64,000 bases of DNA from Scandinavium sp036409475. Lineage in GTDB: Bacteria; Pseudomonadota; Gammaproteobacteria; Enterobacterales; Enterobacteriaceae. The position numbers were made by a program, and so were the translations under genes. This document shows, one piece after another, positions 44,426 through 51,841 of this stretch. The stretch's first letter is position 1, and every line of letters starts with the position of its first letter. Below the pieces are notes generated by a model that worked only from the letters and a program-made list of their open reading frames with translations, ran no database searches and was not told where the DNA came from. Location of the stretch: assembly GCF_036409475.1 (NCBI RefSeq), contig NZ_JAYRCK010000015.1:1-64000 (forward strand), read 5' to 3'.

Positions 44426-45406
44426 ATGAAAATCGGTATTGTCGTTAGTGGTGGTGATGTTTCAGGCATCAATAACTTTATCTTTCAAATTGCGAGACTG
44501 GCTCAGGCGGATATCACTCTTTTTAATGGGGGAATTCCGGGGCTACTGGAAAAAAACCATCAGGAAGTGTCTCTCCGCGATTTGGTGGATTACTCTATTT
44601 CTGCCATGCCGATAATTACGTCGGGTCGTACCGCGCGAAAACTTATGCGCGTGGAATACGAAGAGATTGCCAAAAAGCTCAAGTCATTACGTATTGATAT
44701 TTTAATCATGGCAGGTGGCGATGGTTCGTTGCAGTTTTTAAATACCCTGAGCGAATTTGATGTTAATTGCTTTGGCGTCGGCATGACCATCGATAATGAC
44801 GTGTATGGCAGCGATTATACGATTGGATTTTCAACGGCCTGCGAGCAAATTATTAAGGAAGTGGCCAAGCTCAGAAATACGGGAAGAGCCTTGCCCGGTC
44901 GGGTGTTTATGGTCGAAGTCCTGGGCGGATATTGCGGTGAGCTCACCCTTCAGGCCGCTATAAAAAGCAATGCGGATCTGGCGCTTATTCCGGAATGCCA
45001 GATTCCCCTCGCGAACCTTGTAACACGTATTCAGGACAAACTCAGCCAGCAGAATAGCGTCGTTATCCTCTGCTCTGAGGGCTACACCAGGGAATACTCC
45101 CCCGGGTTTCAGGGGGCCGTCGACACCATGATCAAACAGCTGGAACCTAAAATCGGCGTACGCATCCGTAAAGCCATTGTGGGCTTTGGCTTACGCAGTG
45201 GAGAACCCACCTGTGAAGAGATTTATCAGGGCACCATTATGGCTAGCGAAGTTGTGCGCTGTATTCAGTCCGGCATGAGAAATAAAGCCATTATTATTAA
45301 TTCCAGCAACAAACCGATTCCGATTGATTTAATTAGTATAACAAAACGTCTGGTAGATACCGAAGGACATCATTATAAACTTGCCATGCAACTCAAAATT
45401 ATTTGA
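44426..45406 (+). CDS. PfkA-family sugar-phosphate kinase, altered active site
   Basis: 326 residues, aligned along its length with ATP-dependent 6-phosphofructokinase (PfkA). Retained: N-terminal VSGGDVSGIN, AGGDGS (98-101), catalytic TIDND (D123, D125), YTIGF, and Glu218, Arg248 and Arg257 at the positions of PfkA E222, R243 and R252. Changed: Gly168 replaces PfkA R162 (in LGGYCGEL), Phe254 replaces H249, and Met120 replaces the Gly before TIDND. The kinase chemistry is therefore intact, but the sugar-phosphate pocket is remodelled, so the substrate is probably not plain fructose-6-phosphate. First gene of the PTS operon, preceded by AAGGA; IIB starts 11 bp after it. Confidence 0.85.
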   Translation: MKIGIVVSGGDVSGINNFIFQIARLAQADITLFNGGIPGLLEKNHQEVSLRDLVDYSISAMPIITSGRTARKLMRVEYEEIAKKLKSLRIDILIMAGGDGSLQFLNTLSEFDVNCFGVGMTIDNDVYGSDYTIGFSTACEQIIKEVAKLRNTGRALPGRVFMVEVLGGYCGELTLQAAIKSNADLALIPECQIPLANLVTRIQDKLSQQNSVVILCSEGYTREYSPGFQGAVDTMIKQLEPKIGVRIRKAIVGFGLRSGEPTCEEIYQGTIMASEVVRCIQSGMRNKAIIINSSNKPIPIDLISITKRLVDTEGHHYKLAMQLKII

Positions 45407-45417
45407 GGAGACCCTAC

Positions 45418-45732
45418 ATGTTAAAAGTTCTTTGCGTATGTGGCTGCGGCCTCGGCTCAAGCTTTGCAATTGAAATGAGTGCTAAAGCCGTATTAAAAAA
45501 ACTGGAAATTCCGGCGCAGATTGAGCACACCACAGTGTCCGAGGCTGGGGCATTTAAATCTGATTTGATTCTGACCTCGAAAACCTTTGCCGATATTTTA
45601 ACGGCAGATGCCAGTGAAGAAGAATCGAAGCGCGTCATTATTTTGCAGAAATTAACGGATAAAGAGGAAATCGAAAAGAAAATCGTCGCTTTTCTCAAAG
45701 AGAAAAATTTGATGGTGGCCGATCATGAATAG
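45418..45732 (+). CDS. PTS EIIB, ascorbate (SgaB/UlaB) type
   Basis: 104 residues from the ATG at 45418 (TTGAGGAG upstream). The phospho-Cys loop VCGCGLGSS places the active Cys at position 8, with an additional Cys at 10 and another at 6. Lactose/ascorbate-type IIB fold. It accepts phosphate from the IIA encoded at 48262 and gives it to the sugar carried by the IIC. It overlaps the IIC start by 8 bp. Confidence 0.88.
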   Translation: MLKVLCVCGCGLGSSFAIEMSAKAVLKKLEIPAQIEHTTVSEAGAFKSDLILTSKTFADILTADASEEESKRVIILQKLTDKEEIEKKIVAFLKEKNLMVADHE

Positions 45733-47092
45733 TTTCATCGAATTTATCGTTAAAGATTTGCTGGGGCAGGCTTCAATATTGGTCGCGTTTATTGCGATGC
45801 TGGGGCTTATCCTGCAAAAGAAATCACCGGGTAAAATTGCGGAAGGAACGTTTAAAACGCTGCTGGGCTTTCTGATCATGATGGCCGGGATCAATATCAT
45901 TGTGGCAACGCTGACGTTCCTCAACGATATCTTTACCCAGGGTTTCGGTATGAAAGGCTATATCACCGATGTGGCAGCCATTGCCGGGTTGGCGAATAGA
46001 GAGCTCGGTTCTGAAGTGGCGATGACGCTAATGGTTATCTTCGCCGTCAATATCATCATTGCCCGACTCACGCCGCTGAAATACATCTTTCTGACCGGGC
46101 AGGCCTTATTGTGGATGGCAACCATCGGCACCGTGATTGGCTATAAAGCCGGGTTGACCGGGCTGCCATTAATTTTAACCGGCGGTATTTTCGGTGGCGT
46201 CATGGCGGTTGTCATGCCTGCGCTGGCGCAGCCGGTGGTCAGACGCATTACTGACTCCGATGACGTGGCGCTCGGGCACTTTTGCACCATCGGCTATCTG
46301 GTTCAGGCCGCAGTGGCGAAAGTGGTCGGGAAGGGGTCTCGTTCAACGGAAGATCTGGAGCTGCCCGATAACTTCAAATTCCTGCAAGACACCTACCTTT
46401 CGATGGCGGTGGTGATGGTGCCGATGTACCTGATCCCTGCTCTGGCGGCGGGTCCTGGGTATATCGCTCAGTTCTCTGGCGGCATGAACTACCTGATGTA
46501 TGCCTTTATGCAGTCCATTCAGTTTGTGGCTGGCGTGTTTGTTCTCTACAGCGGCGTGCGTTTGCTGTTGAACGAGCTGGTGCCTGCATTCCGTGGGATC
46601 GCCATGCGGATTGTGCCGGATGCAAAACCCGCCCTCGACTGTCCGGTGCTGTTTCCTTATGCGCCTAACGCCGTGATTGTTGGTTTCCTGGCGACCACCG
46701 TTGGCTCAATCATCGGCATGCTGGTGTTCCCGATGTTTGGCCTGGCGATGATCCTGCCCGGCTTGCTCACTAACTTCTTTGCCGGAGGCACCGCAGGCGT
46801 GTTTGGTAATGCGCTTGGCGGCCGTCGCGGCGCAATGATTGGCGGTGTGGTGCACGGTCTGTTTATCACGCTGCTGCCAGCCATTCTGGTACCCATGCTT
46901 GAAAGTTACGGCTTCACTGGCGTGACCTTCAGTGATTCCGACGTTATCAGTACTGGCCTGGTTCTGGGGCATGCGTTCCAGAATAACTGGTTGTTCGTCC
47001 TGCTGTTTAGTGTTTTTGTCGCTGCACTTGCCTGGTTTGTGAATGGCAAATCAACCAAGCCTAAAGGGGAGAAGGTTCATGAGTCTGCTTAA
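45725..47092 (+). CDS. PTS EIIC, ascorbate (UlaA) family permease
   Basis: 455 residues with about 11 hydrophobic segments. UlaA-family landmarks: KGTIKT-like region (EGTFKTLLGFLIMMAGINI), LTGQALLW (UlaA LTGHIMFQ), DSDDVALGH in a cytoplasmic loop, and DCPVLFPYAPNAVIVGF (UlaA CAAIYSFAPNAVVWGF). It transports and phosphorylates an unknown sugar or sugar acid. The substrate is probably not ascorbate, because no ulaD/E/F or ulaG homologues are present. It overlaps the aldolase start by 14 bp. Confidence 0.88.
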   Translation: MNSFIEFIVKDLLGQASILVAFIAMLGLILQKKSPGKIAEGTFKTLLGFLIMMAGINIIVATLTFLNDIFTQGFGMKGYITDVAAIAGLANRELGSEVAMTLMVIFAVNIIIARLTPLKYIFLTGQALLWMATIGTVIGYKAGLTGLPLILTGGIFGGVMAVVMPALAQPVVRRITDSDDVALGHFCTIGYLVQAAVAKVVGKGSRSTEDLELPDNFKFLQDTYLSMAVVMVPMYLIPALAAGPGYIAQFSGGMNYLMYAFMQSIQFVAGVFVLYSGVRLLLNELVPAFRGIAMRIVPDAKPALDCPVLFPYAPNAVIVGFLATTVGSIIGMLVFPMFGLAMILPGLLTNFFAGGTAGVFGNALGGRRGAMIGGVVHGLFITLLPAILVPMLESYGFTGVTFSDSDVISTGLVLGHAFQNNWLFVLLFSVFVAALAWFVNGKSTKPKGEKVHESA

Positions 47093-47921
47093 TTTTAACG
47101 CGATACTGGATGTGGCTCAGCAACGTCAGTTCAAAGCGATTGGGTCATTCAATTTACACTGCATCGAAATGTTGCCCGCTTTTTTCCGGGCGGCCAAAAA
47201 AACGGACAGCCCGTTGATGATTCAGATCTCTACCGGCACCGCCGAATATTTGGGGTATAAACTGCTGGTCGATTCCGTTCGCTCATTAGCGGAAAGTGAA
47301 AATGTCCCGACGTGCCTGCACCTTGATCATTGCTCTGATATTAAAGCCATCGAAACCGCCATGAATGCCGGGTTTTCTTCCGTGATGTATGACGGCTCGC
47401 ATTTATCGCTGGAAGACAATATTGCCAATACCCGAATTGTGGTGGAGATGGCGCGTCCAGGAAATATCTCTGTCGAAGCGGAGTTGGGCGCTATCGGTGG
47501 CTCTGAAGATGGAAAGGCCGTGGCGGAAGAAGATATTTGTTTTACGACTGTGGAAGAAGCCAGGCATTTTATTGAAGAAACACATGTAGATATGCTGGCG
47601 GTTTCGGTTGGTACTGTTCATGGGCTTTATACGGGGAAAGCCCATATTCAACATCAGCGGCTAAAAGAGATCAGCGAAGCCACCAAAACGCCGCTGGTTC
47701 TGCACGGTGGGACGGGCGTCAGCGATGCTGACATGCGGCTTGTCGTGACCGAAGGTATTAATAAAGTGAATGTCGGAACCGAAATGAATGTGCAGTGGGT
47801 CGGGCAATGCAAGACCATGTTTGAGAAGGGAAAAGTGAATGACAGCGTGCGCAAATTTTTAATCCCGGCAAACGATGCGGTCACCAATGTCTTAATGGAA
47901 AAGATCGCCCTGTTTAAATAA
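47079..47921 (+). CDS. Class II (zinc) ketose-bisphosphate aldolase
   Basis: 280 residues from the ATG at 47079 (GGAGAAGG upstream). FbaA/GatY/KbaY family: HLDHC (catalytic D83, Zn ligand H84), EAELG, GTVHGLY (H181), VLHGGTGV (H209) and KVNVGTEM (phosphate-binding). It should cleave the bisphosphate made by the kinase into DHAP and an aldehyde. Intermediate between tagatose-bisphosphate and fructose-bisphosphate aldolases by eye, so stereospecificity cannot be assigned. Confidence 0.88.
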   Translation: MSLLNFNAILDVAQQRQFKAIGSFNLHCIEMLPAFFRAAKKTDSPLMIQISTGTAEYLGYKLLVDSVRSLAESENVPTCLHLDHCSDIKAIETAMNAGFSSVMYDGSHLSLEDNIANTRIVVEMARPGNISVEAELGAIGGSEDGKAVAEEDICFTTVEEARHFIEETHVDMLAVSVGTVHGLYTGKAHIQHQRLKEISEATKTPLVLHGGTGVSDADMRLVVTEGINKVNVGTEMNVQWVGQCKTMFEKGKVNDSVRKFLIPANDAVTNVLMEKIALFK

Positions 47922-47951
47922 GTTCCGTCTATTTTATATTCAAACCCTGGT

Positions 47952-47971
47952 GCCCCGGCACCCGTCGGGGC
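47952..47971 (+). other. Intra-operon hairpin
   Basis: GCCCCG/CGGGGC stem with an 8-nt loop, in the only real gap of the operon (61 bp, between the aldolase and the small ORF). No T-run, so it more likely sets mRNA stability or processing than terminates. Confidence 0.5.
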
Positions 47972-47982
47972 TGGAGTCGGCT

Positions 47983-48252
47983 ATGTTTAAATCGCTCAAG
48001 TCATTATGGGAAAAAGCGCCAGAGAAGGGTGTGGAAAATGATCTTCAGGCGCAACAGCTCTCTGAGGAAATAGCGGAACTGGAGGCGAGGCTTGAAAAAG
48101 ATCCTCGCGACAGTGAAGCACAGAAACAATTAATGCTGACCTACAACCGTGCGCTAAAAGTGTATGCCAGCAGCCAGCGTTATCGCTCACAGGTGGACAC
48201 GCTCTTTGAGCAAATTGATGCCTTACGTAATGTGATTCGTCGCAACATATAG
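47983..48252 (+). CDS. 89-residue coiled-coil protein of the PTS operon
   Basis: 89 residues from the ATG at 47983. Highly charged and helical: a likely coiled coil over residues 18-42 (AQQLSEEIAELEARLEKD) and a second helix 45-89 with a Tyr/Arg-rich end. No signal peptide, TM helix or catalytic motif; no family recognised. It lies between the aldolase (61 bp) and the IIA gene (9 bp), so it is almost certainly cotranscribed. It could be a regulatory or scaffold subunit for one of the enzymes, which is speculation. Confidence 0.75.
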   Translation: MFKSLKSLWEKAPEKGVENDLQAQQLSEEIAELEARLEKDPRDSEAQKQLMLTYNRALKVYASSQRYRSQVDTLFEQIDALRNVIRRNI

Positions 48253-48261
48253 GGAGCAGCA

Positions 48262-48699
48262 ATGGCGATTAAAGAATTACTGATTGAAGCCAATGCCATT
48301 CAGGTGGGTGTCACACTTTCTCGGTGGCAGGACGTTATTCGTCAGGCGGCCAGGCCGTTGGTCGAGAACGGGTTTATTTCTGAACAGTACGGTGAAGCGG
48401 TGATTCAGAATACGCTCGAACACGGGGCTTATTATGTGTTTGATGAGGGTATAGCGATCCCTCATGCGCGGCCGGAGTGTGGGGTGAAGCGCAACTGTTT
48501 TAGCATGGTGTTGCTGACGGAGCCGGTCAGGTTCGGCGACAGCGAGGCGGTGGATATCGTCATCATGTTTGGTGCCAGAGACAGTAACGCCCACATTGAA
48601 GAAGGCATCCGCGCGATTGTCGACCTGCTGGATAATGATGCTCGGCTGGCAAGGTTGAGAGCCGCCAACAGTAAAGAAGAGGTGGTGGCGCTGCTATGA
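48262..48699 (+). CDS. PTS EIIA, fructose/mannitol (UlaC-like) type
   Basis: 145 residues. Phospho-His H68 in EGIAIPHARPE, with VVLLTEPVRF-type strands following (MVLLTEPVRFGDSEAVDIVIMFGA). It takes phosphate from HPr and passes it to the IIB at 45418, completing the transporter. It overlaps the downstream kinase gene by 4 bp (ATGA). Confidence 0.88.
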   Translation: MAIKELLIEANAIQVGVTLSRWQDVIRQAARPLVENGFISEQYGEAVIQNTLEHGAYYVFDEGIAIPHARPECGVKRNCFSMVLLTEPVRFGDSEAVDIVIMFGARDSNAHIEEGIRAIVDLLDNDARLARLRAANSKEEVVALL

Positions 48700-49280
48700 A
48701 ACACGGTCTGTTAACCGACTGCAAAACGGTCATTCTGGTAAACGGTATTCCCGCGTCGGGGAAAAGCACGATCACTCGCGAACTCTCAAGCTATCTGGGC
48801 GCGCCTTCGTTGACGATTGACGGAATTAAAGAGCCTTTTATGGCGACATTCGAAACCATCGATCGGCCCTTTAACCGCAAGTTGGGTTGTGCGGCCTACG
48901 AAGTCATCTGGTCTATCATCGCTCAGGCCCCGGCAAACTGCGTATGGATTGTGGATGCCTGGTTTGGTTTTCAACCCAAAGATGCACTGTTGCGTTTCTT
49001 ACAGCAGGCGGGTGTGGAGCGGGTGCTTGAAATCTGGAATCAAATTTCACCAGAACTTGCCGTGAGCCGCTACGCTCAGCGGCTGGATGCCCGCAAAATG
49101 GGTCATCCAGGCGAAGAGTACTTACCCGAACTGGCGCAGTTGGCGAGCCGGGCGAAACCGATGATGATTGGCCCGGTTTATCATCTGCACCAGGACCAGC
49201 TTCCCGCTGATTTCACTCGGCTGACGGCCTGGGTAAAAGAACACCTTACGGAAGGCCAGCCAGCCTTAATAACGCCGTAA
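48696..49280 (+). CDS. P-loop kinase (AAA_33 / zeta-toxin-like) of the PTS operon
   Basis: 194 residues. Walker A GIPASGKST (17-25) near the N-terminus, a DGIKEPF motif after the second strand, and VWIVDAWFGF as a Walker-B-like strand. Resembles the chloramphenicol-phosphotransferase/zeta-toxin/gluconokinase-like kinase group. Its coupling to the IIA gene suggests a small-molecule or sugar kinase of the pathway rather than a toxin (no antitoxin gene). It ends convergent with, and overlapping 35 bp of, the azlD remnant. Confidence 0.78.
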   Translation: MKHGLLTDCKTVILVNGIPASGKSTITRELSSYLGAPSLTIDGIKEPFMATFETIDRPFNRKLGCAAYEVIWSIIAQAPANCVWIVDAWFGFQPKDALLRFLQQAGVERVLEIWNQISPELAVSRYAQRLDARKMGHPGEEYLPELAQLASRAKPMMIGPVYHLHQDQLPADFTRLTAWVKEHLTEGQPALITP

Positions 49281-49416
49281 CCACCGCGGCGGCGATGATC
49301 ACCACAATCAGCGGCACTTTTCGCCAGGCCAGGAACACCGCAACGGCGACGCCAATCGCCCTGGCGCTGCCGGCAAAATGGCTGCCTTCAAAGAAGGTTA
49401 TCGAACGAGTATCCAT
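49246..49416 (-). pseudogene. AzlD-like fragment (branched-chain amino acid export)
   Basis: 56 codons. The last about 35 residues (AIGVAVAVFLAWRKVPLIVVI then AAAVVTALLRLAGL) resemble the C-terminal two helices of AzlD, whereas intact AzlD proteins are about 100-110 residues. A start-like MDTRSITFF precedes a junction to the C-terminal part, as if the middle was deleted. No azlC is present. Its 3' end overlaps the P-loop kinase gene, suggesting the PTS operon landed on, or deleted, an azlCD locus. Confidence 0.5.
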
Positions 49417-49449
49417 TATAATGAACGCAGTCAGATCGTTTTTCAAGAT

Positions 49450-49462
49450 GAACGATTCGTTC
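49450..49462. promoter_or_regulatory. Palindromic operator candidate of the XRE-cupin gene
   Basis: GAACGATTCGTTC is a perfect 6+1+6 palindrome, 38 bp before the regulator start; a further GAACGA half-site is at 49403-49408. A TATAAT box at 49417-49422 lies between them. Confidence 0.5.
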
Positions 49463-49499
49463 GATTTAACCTTCTATCGCAACAAATACGGAGCCGTGT

Positions 49500-50048
49500 A
49501 TGACACAGCCAATCAGCGTCATCGCCAAAAGTCTGGTGCGGGAGCGCCAGCGAACCGGGCTGTCGCTGGCGGAAATTGCTCGCCGTGCCGGGATAGCCAA
49601 ATCTACGCTGTCACAGCTGGAAGCGGGCAACGGTAATCCTGGCCTGGAAACGTTATGGTCGCTGTGCGTTGCGCTGGATATTCCTTTTGCGCGTCTGCTT
49701 GAACCGCAGGCGGCGACAACGCAGGTGATTCGCCGTGGAGAGGGCACCAAAGTGGTGGCGGAACAAGCCAACTATCAGGCCATTTTGTTGGCGACCTGCC
49801 CACCGGGTGCGCGTCGTGACATCTATCTGCTGATGACCCAGCCGGGGGCCGACCGAATCTCTCACCCCCATCCGCCAGGATCGGTTGAACATATTATCGT
49901 GACGCAGGGCCGGGCATTGGTGGGGCTGACGGAAGCGCCTGAAGAGCTGAATGAAGGGGATTACATTTGTTACCCGGCAGACAGAGAACATGTGTTTAAA
50001 GCCCTGGAAGAAGATACCCAGGCCATTCTGGTCGCCGAACAGAATTAA
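49500..50048 (+). CDS. XRE-cupin transcriptional regulator
   Basis: 182 residues. N-terminal HTH_XRE (SLAEIARRAGIAKSTLSQLEAGNGNPGLETLW, about 20-52) and a C-terminal cupin_2 domain (EHIIVTQGRALVG, NEGDYICYPADREHVF). This architecture (SutR/PuuR-like) senses a small ligand in the cupin. Such genes commonly sit divergent to azlCD, which fits the azlD remnant on its left, so it is probably an orphaned azl regulator. It could also have been recruited to the PTS operon or the porin. Followed by a terminator. Confidence 0.85.
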   Translation: MTQPISVIAKSLVRERQRTGLSLAEIARRAGIAKSTLSQLEAGNGNPGLETLWSLCVALDIPFARLLEPQAATTQVIRRGEGTKVVAEQANYQAILLATCPPGARRDIYLLMTQPGADRISHPHPPGSVEHIIVTQGRALVGLTEAPEELNEGDYICYPADREHVFKALEEDTQAILVAEQN

Positions 50049-50057
50049 TGATAACCG

Positions 50058-50085
50058 GCCTCAATATTGAGGCCGTATTATTTAT
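50058..50085 (+). terminator. Terminator of the XRE-cupin gene
   Basis: Stem GGCCTCAA/TTGAGGCC (50058-50075) followed by a T-rich run, 10 bp after the stop codon. Confidence 0.75.
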
Positions 50086-50205
50086 AAATAATCCATGAAA
50101 AAAATTTCAGACGTTATACCGCTCACGTTGTGAGTTATTTTTCATGTCGTCTTTTCTCCCTTAATAATATTCTCCTTGGGTTTGTTCTTTTCCTTAGCGC
50201 AAACA

Positions 50206-50239
50206 ATCAGTTGGCTAATTTATATATCAGTTAGCTGAT
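50206..50239 (+). repeat. Tandem 14-bp operator-like repeats before the porin
   Basis: ATCAGTTGGCTAAT (50206-50219) and ATCAGTTAGCTGAT (50226-50239), 12 of 14 identical, spaced exactly 20 bp. Each copy is itself a partial palindrome (ATCAG/CTGAT). The rest of the 283-bp gap 50049-50331 is AT-rich with no other element recognised. Confidence 0.6.
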
Positions 50240-50331
50240 GAATGAAAAATAGAAATAGTATTCATCGCAAATATCTATTCATGGCGAAATTGTGTTTCGC
50301 TTTATTTTTATTTCCTCAAGGATTGTGACAC

Positions 50332-51720
50332 ATGAGAAAAACGACACTGGCTGTCGCTATCGGGCTACTTTTATGCGCGAATGCCGCCTCAGCAAAATCA
50401 ACCCAACTCACCGTAGAACAACGACTGGAATTACTGGAACAGCGATTAATTTCTGCCGAAAACCGGGCAGCGGCAGCGGAACAGGAAGTGGTTCATCTGA
50501 AAGCGCAGCAAACGGTAGACAGACAAGAGTTGCAGGACGTTCAACAACGCGTCACTGTCAAAAATGAAACGCCAAAAGAAGAGACGGCGAAGAACGCCTC
50601 CAGTCCGGCACTTTCCTTATCCGGCTATGGCGACCTTAAAATCTACGGCGACGTCGAATTCAACATGGATGCGGAAAGTAAGCGCGGCATGTTGGCGATG
50701 ACCAGCGCCGACCTGAATAACCCTAACGATAATGAAAACTGGAACCTCAACGGACGAATTTTGTTAGGTTTCGACGGCATGCGGAAACTGGAAAATGGCT
50801 ATTTCGCCGGTTTCTCTGCACAGCCTTTAGCGGATATGACCGGCTCGGTGGATCTCGATGACGCGGTCTTCTTCTTTGGCCAGGAAAACGACTGGAAAGT
50901 GAAAGTCGGGCGTTTTGAAGCCTACGATATGTTCCCGCTGAATCAGGATACCTTCGTCGAGCATTCCGGTAATACGGCGAACGATTTGTATGACGACGGG
51001 AATGGCTATATCTACATGATGAAGGAAGGACGCGGACGTTCCGATGCGGGCGGTAACTTCCTGATGAGCAAGCAGATAGACAACTGGTATTTCGAACTCA
51101 ATACCCTGTTGGAAGACGGCACCTCTCTTTATAACGAAGGGGGCTACCACGGTCGTGATATGGAACAACAGAAAAACGTCGCCTATTTACGTCCGGTCGT
51201 TTCCTGGTCTGAAGGCGCGTTTTCTGTTGCTGCGGCGATGGAAGCGAACGTCGTGAGTAACGCGTACGGCTATTACGATGAAAAAGGAAATTTTGTCGAT
51301 CAGTCCGATCGTACCGGTTACGGGATGACCATGACCTGGAACGGCCTGAAAAACGATCCGGATAACGGCATTGTCGTGAACCTGAATACGGCTTATATGG
51401 ATGCGCCAGAAGAGAAAGATTTCACCGCAGGCATTAACGCACTGTGGCAGCGCTTCGAACTGGGTTACATCTATGCGCACAATAAAATCGACGATTTCAG
51501 CGGCATGATTTGCGATAACGACTGTTGGATAACCGATGAAGGCACCTACGATATCCACACGATTCACGCTTCGTACCAAATCCCGAACGTAATGGATATG
51601 CAGAACTTCAATATCTATCTGGGGGCTTATTACTCCATTCTTGACGCTGAGGATAAGCCATCCGACAGCGATAACGATGATCGTTACGGCGCTCGTGTGC
51701 GGTTTAAATATTATTTCTGA
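50332..51720 (+). CDS. Outer-membrane porin with N-terminal coiled coil (RafY/ScrY-like)
   Basis: 462 residues. Signal peptide of 22 residues (ends NAASA), then a periplasmic coiled coil at about 26-75 (EQRLELLEQRLISAENRAAAAEQEV). A beta-barrel with alternating aromatic strands follows, ending in the terminal Phe (RFKYYF) needed for BAM insertion. Two Cys in CDNDC probably form a loop disulfide. The layout resembles carbohydrate-specific porins with a coiled-coil extension. It may admit the substrate of the neighbouring PTS operon, but it has its own promoter region and terminator. Confidence 0.82.
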   Translation: MRKTTLAVAIGLLLCANAASAKSTQLTVEQRLELLEQRLISAENRAAAAEQEVVHLKAQQTVDRQELQDVQQRVTVKNETPKEETAKNASSPALSLSGYGDLKIYGDVEFNMDAESKRGMLAMTSADLNNPNDNENWNLNGRILLGFDGMRKLENGYFAGFSAQPLADMTGSVDLDDAVFFFGQENDWKVKVGRFEAYDMFPLNQDTFVEHSGNTANDLYDDGNGYIYMMKEGRGRSDAGGNFLMSKQIDNWYFELNTLLEDGTSLYNEGGYHGRDMEQQKNVAYLRPVVSWSEGAFSVAAAMEANVVSNAYGYYDEKGNFVDQSDRTGYGMTMTWNGLKNDPDNGIVVNLNTAYMDAPEEKDFTAGINALWQRFELGYIYAHNKIDDFSGMICDNDCWITDEGTYDIHTIHASYQIPNVMDMQNFNIYLGAYYSILDAEDKPSDSDNDDRYGARVRFKYYF

Positions 51721-51732
51721 TGCTTCATGATG

Positions 51733-51760
51733 ATACCCGGCGAGCGTTGCCGGGTATTTT
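51733..51760 (+). terminator. Porin gene terminator
   Basis: Stem ATACCCGGC/GCCGGGTAT with T4, 12 bp after the porin stop. Confidence 0.9.
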
Positions 51761-51841
51761 GTATTTATGTCATCAATACTCAGCGCCATAATGCTTTATC
51801 TGGTCAGCAGCACGATGAGCTTTCACCCAAGGATAGTCACA

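Noticed and set aside
48696..49280. Zeta-type toxin of a TA system
   Set aside because: There is no epsilon-like antitoxin gene, and the gene is translationally coupled to a PTS IIA.
49246..49446. Intact small membrane protein instead of an azlD remnant
   Set aside because: Not excluded, but its only hydrophobic part resembles the AzlD C-terminus, it lacks a clear ribosome-binding site and it overlaps the neighbouring gene, so a fragment is the simpler reading.
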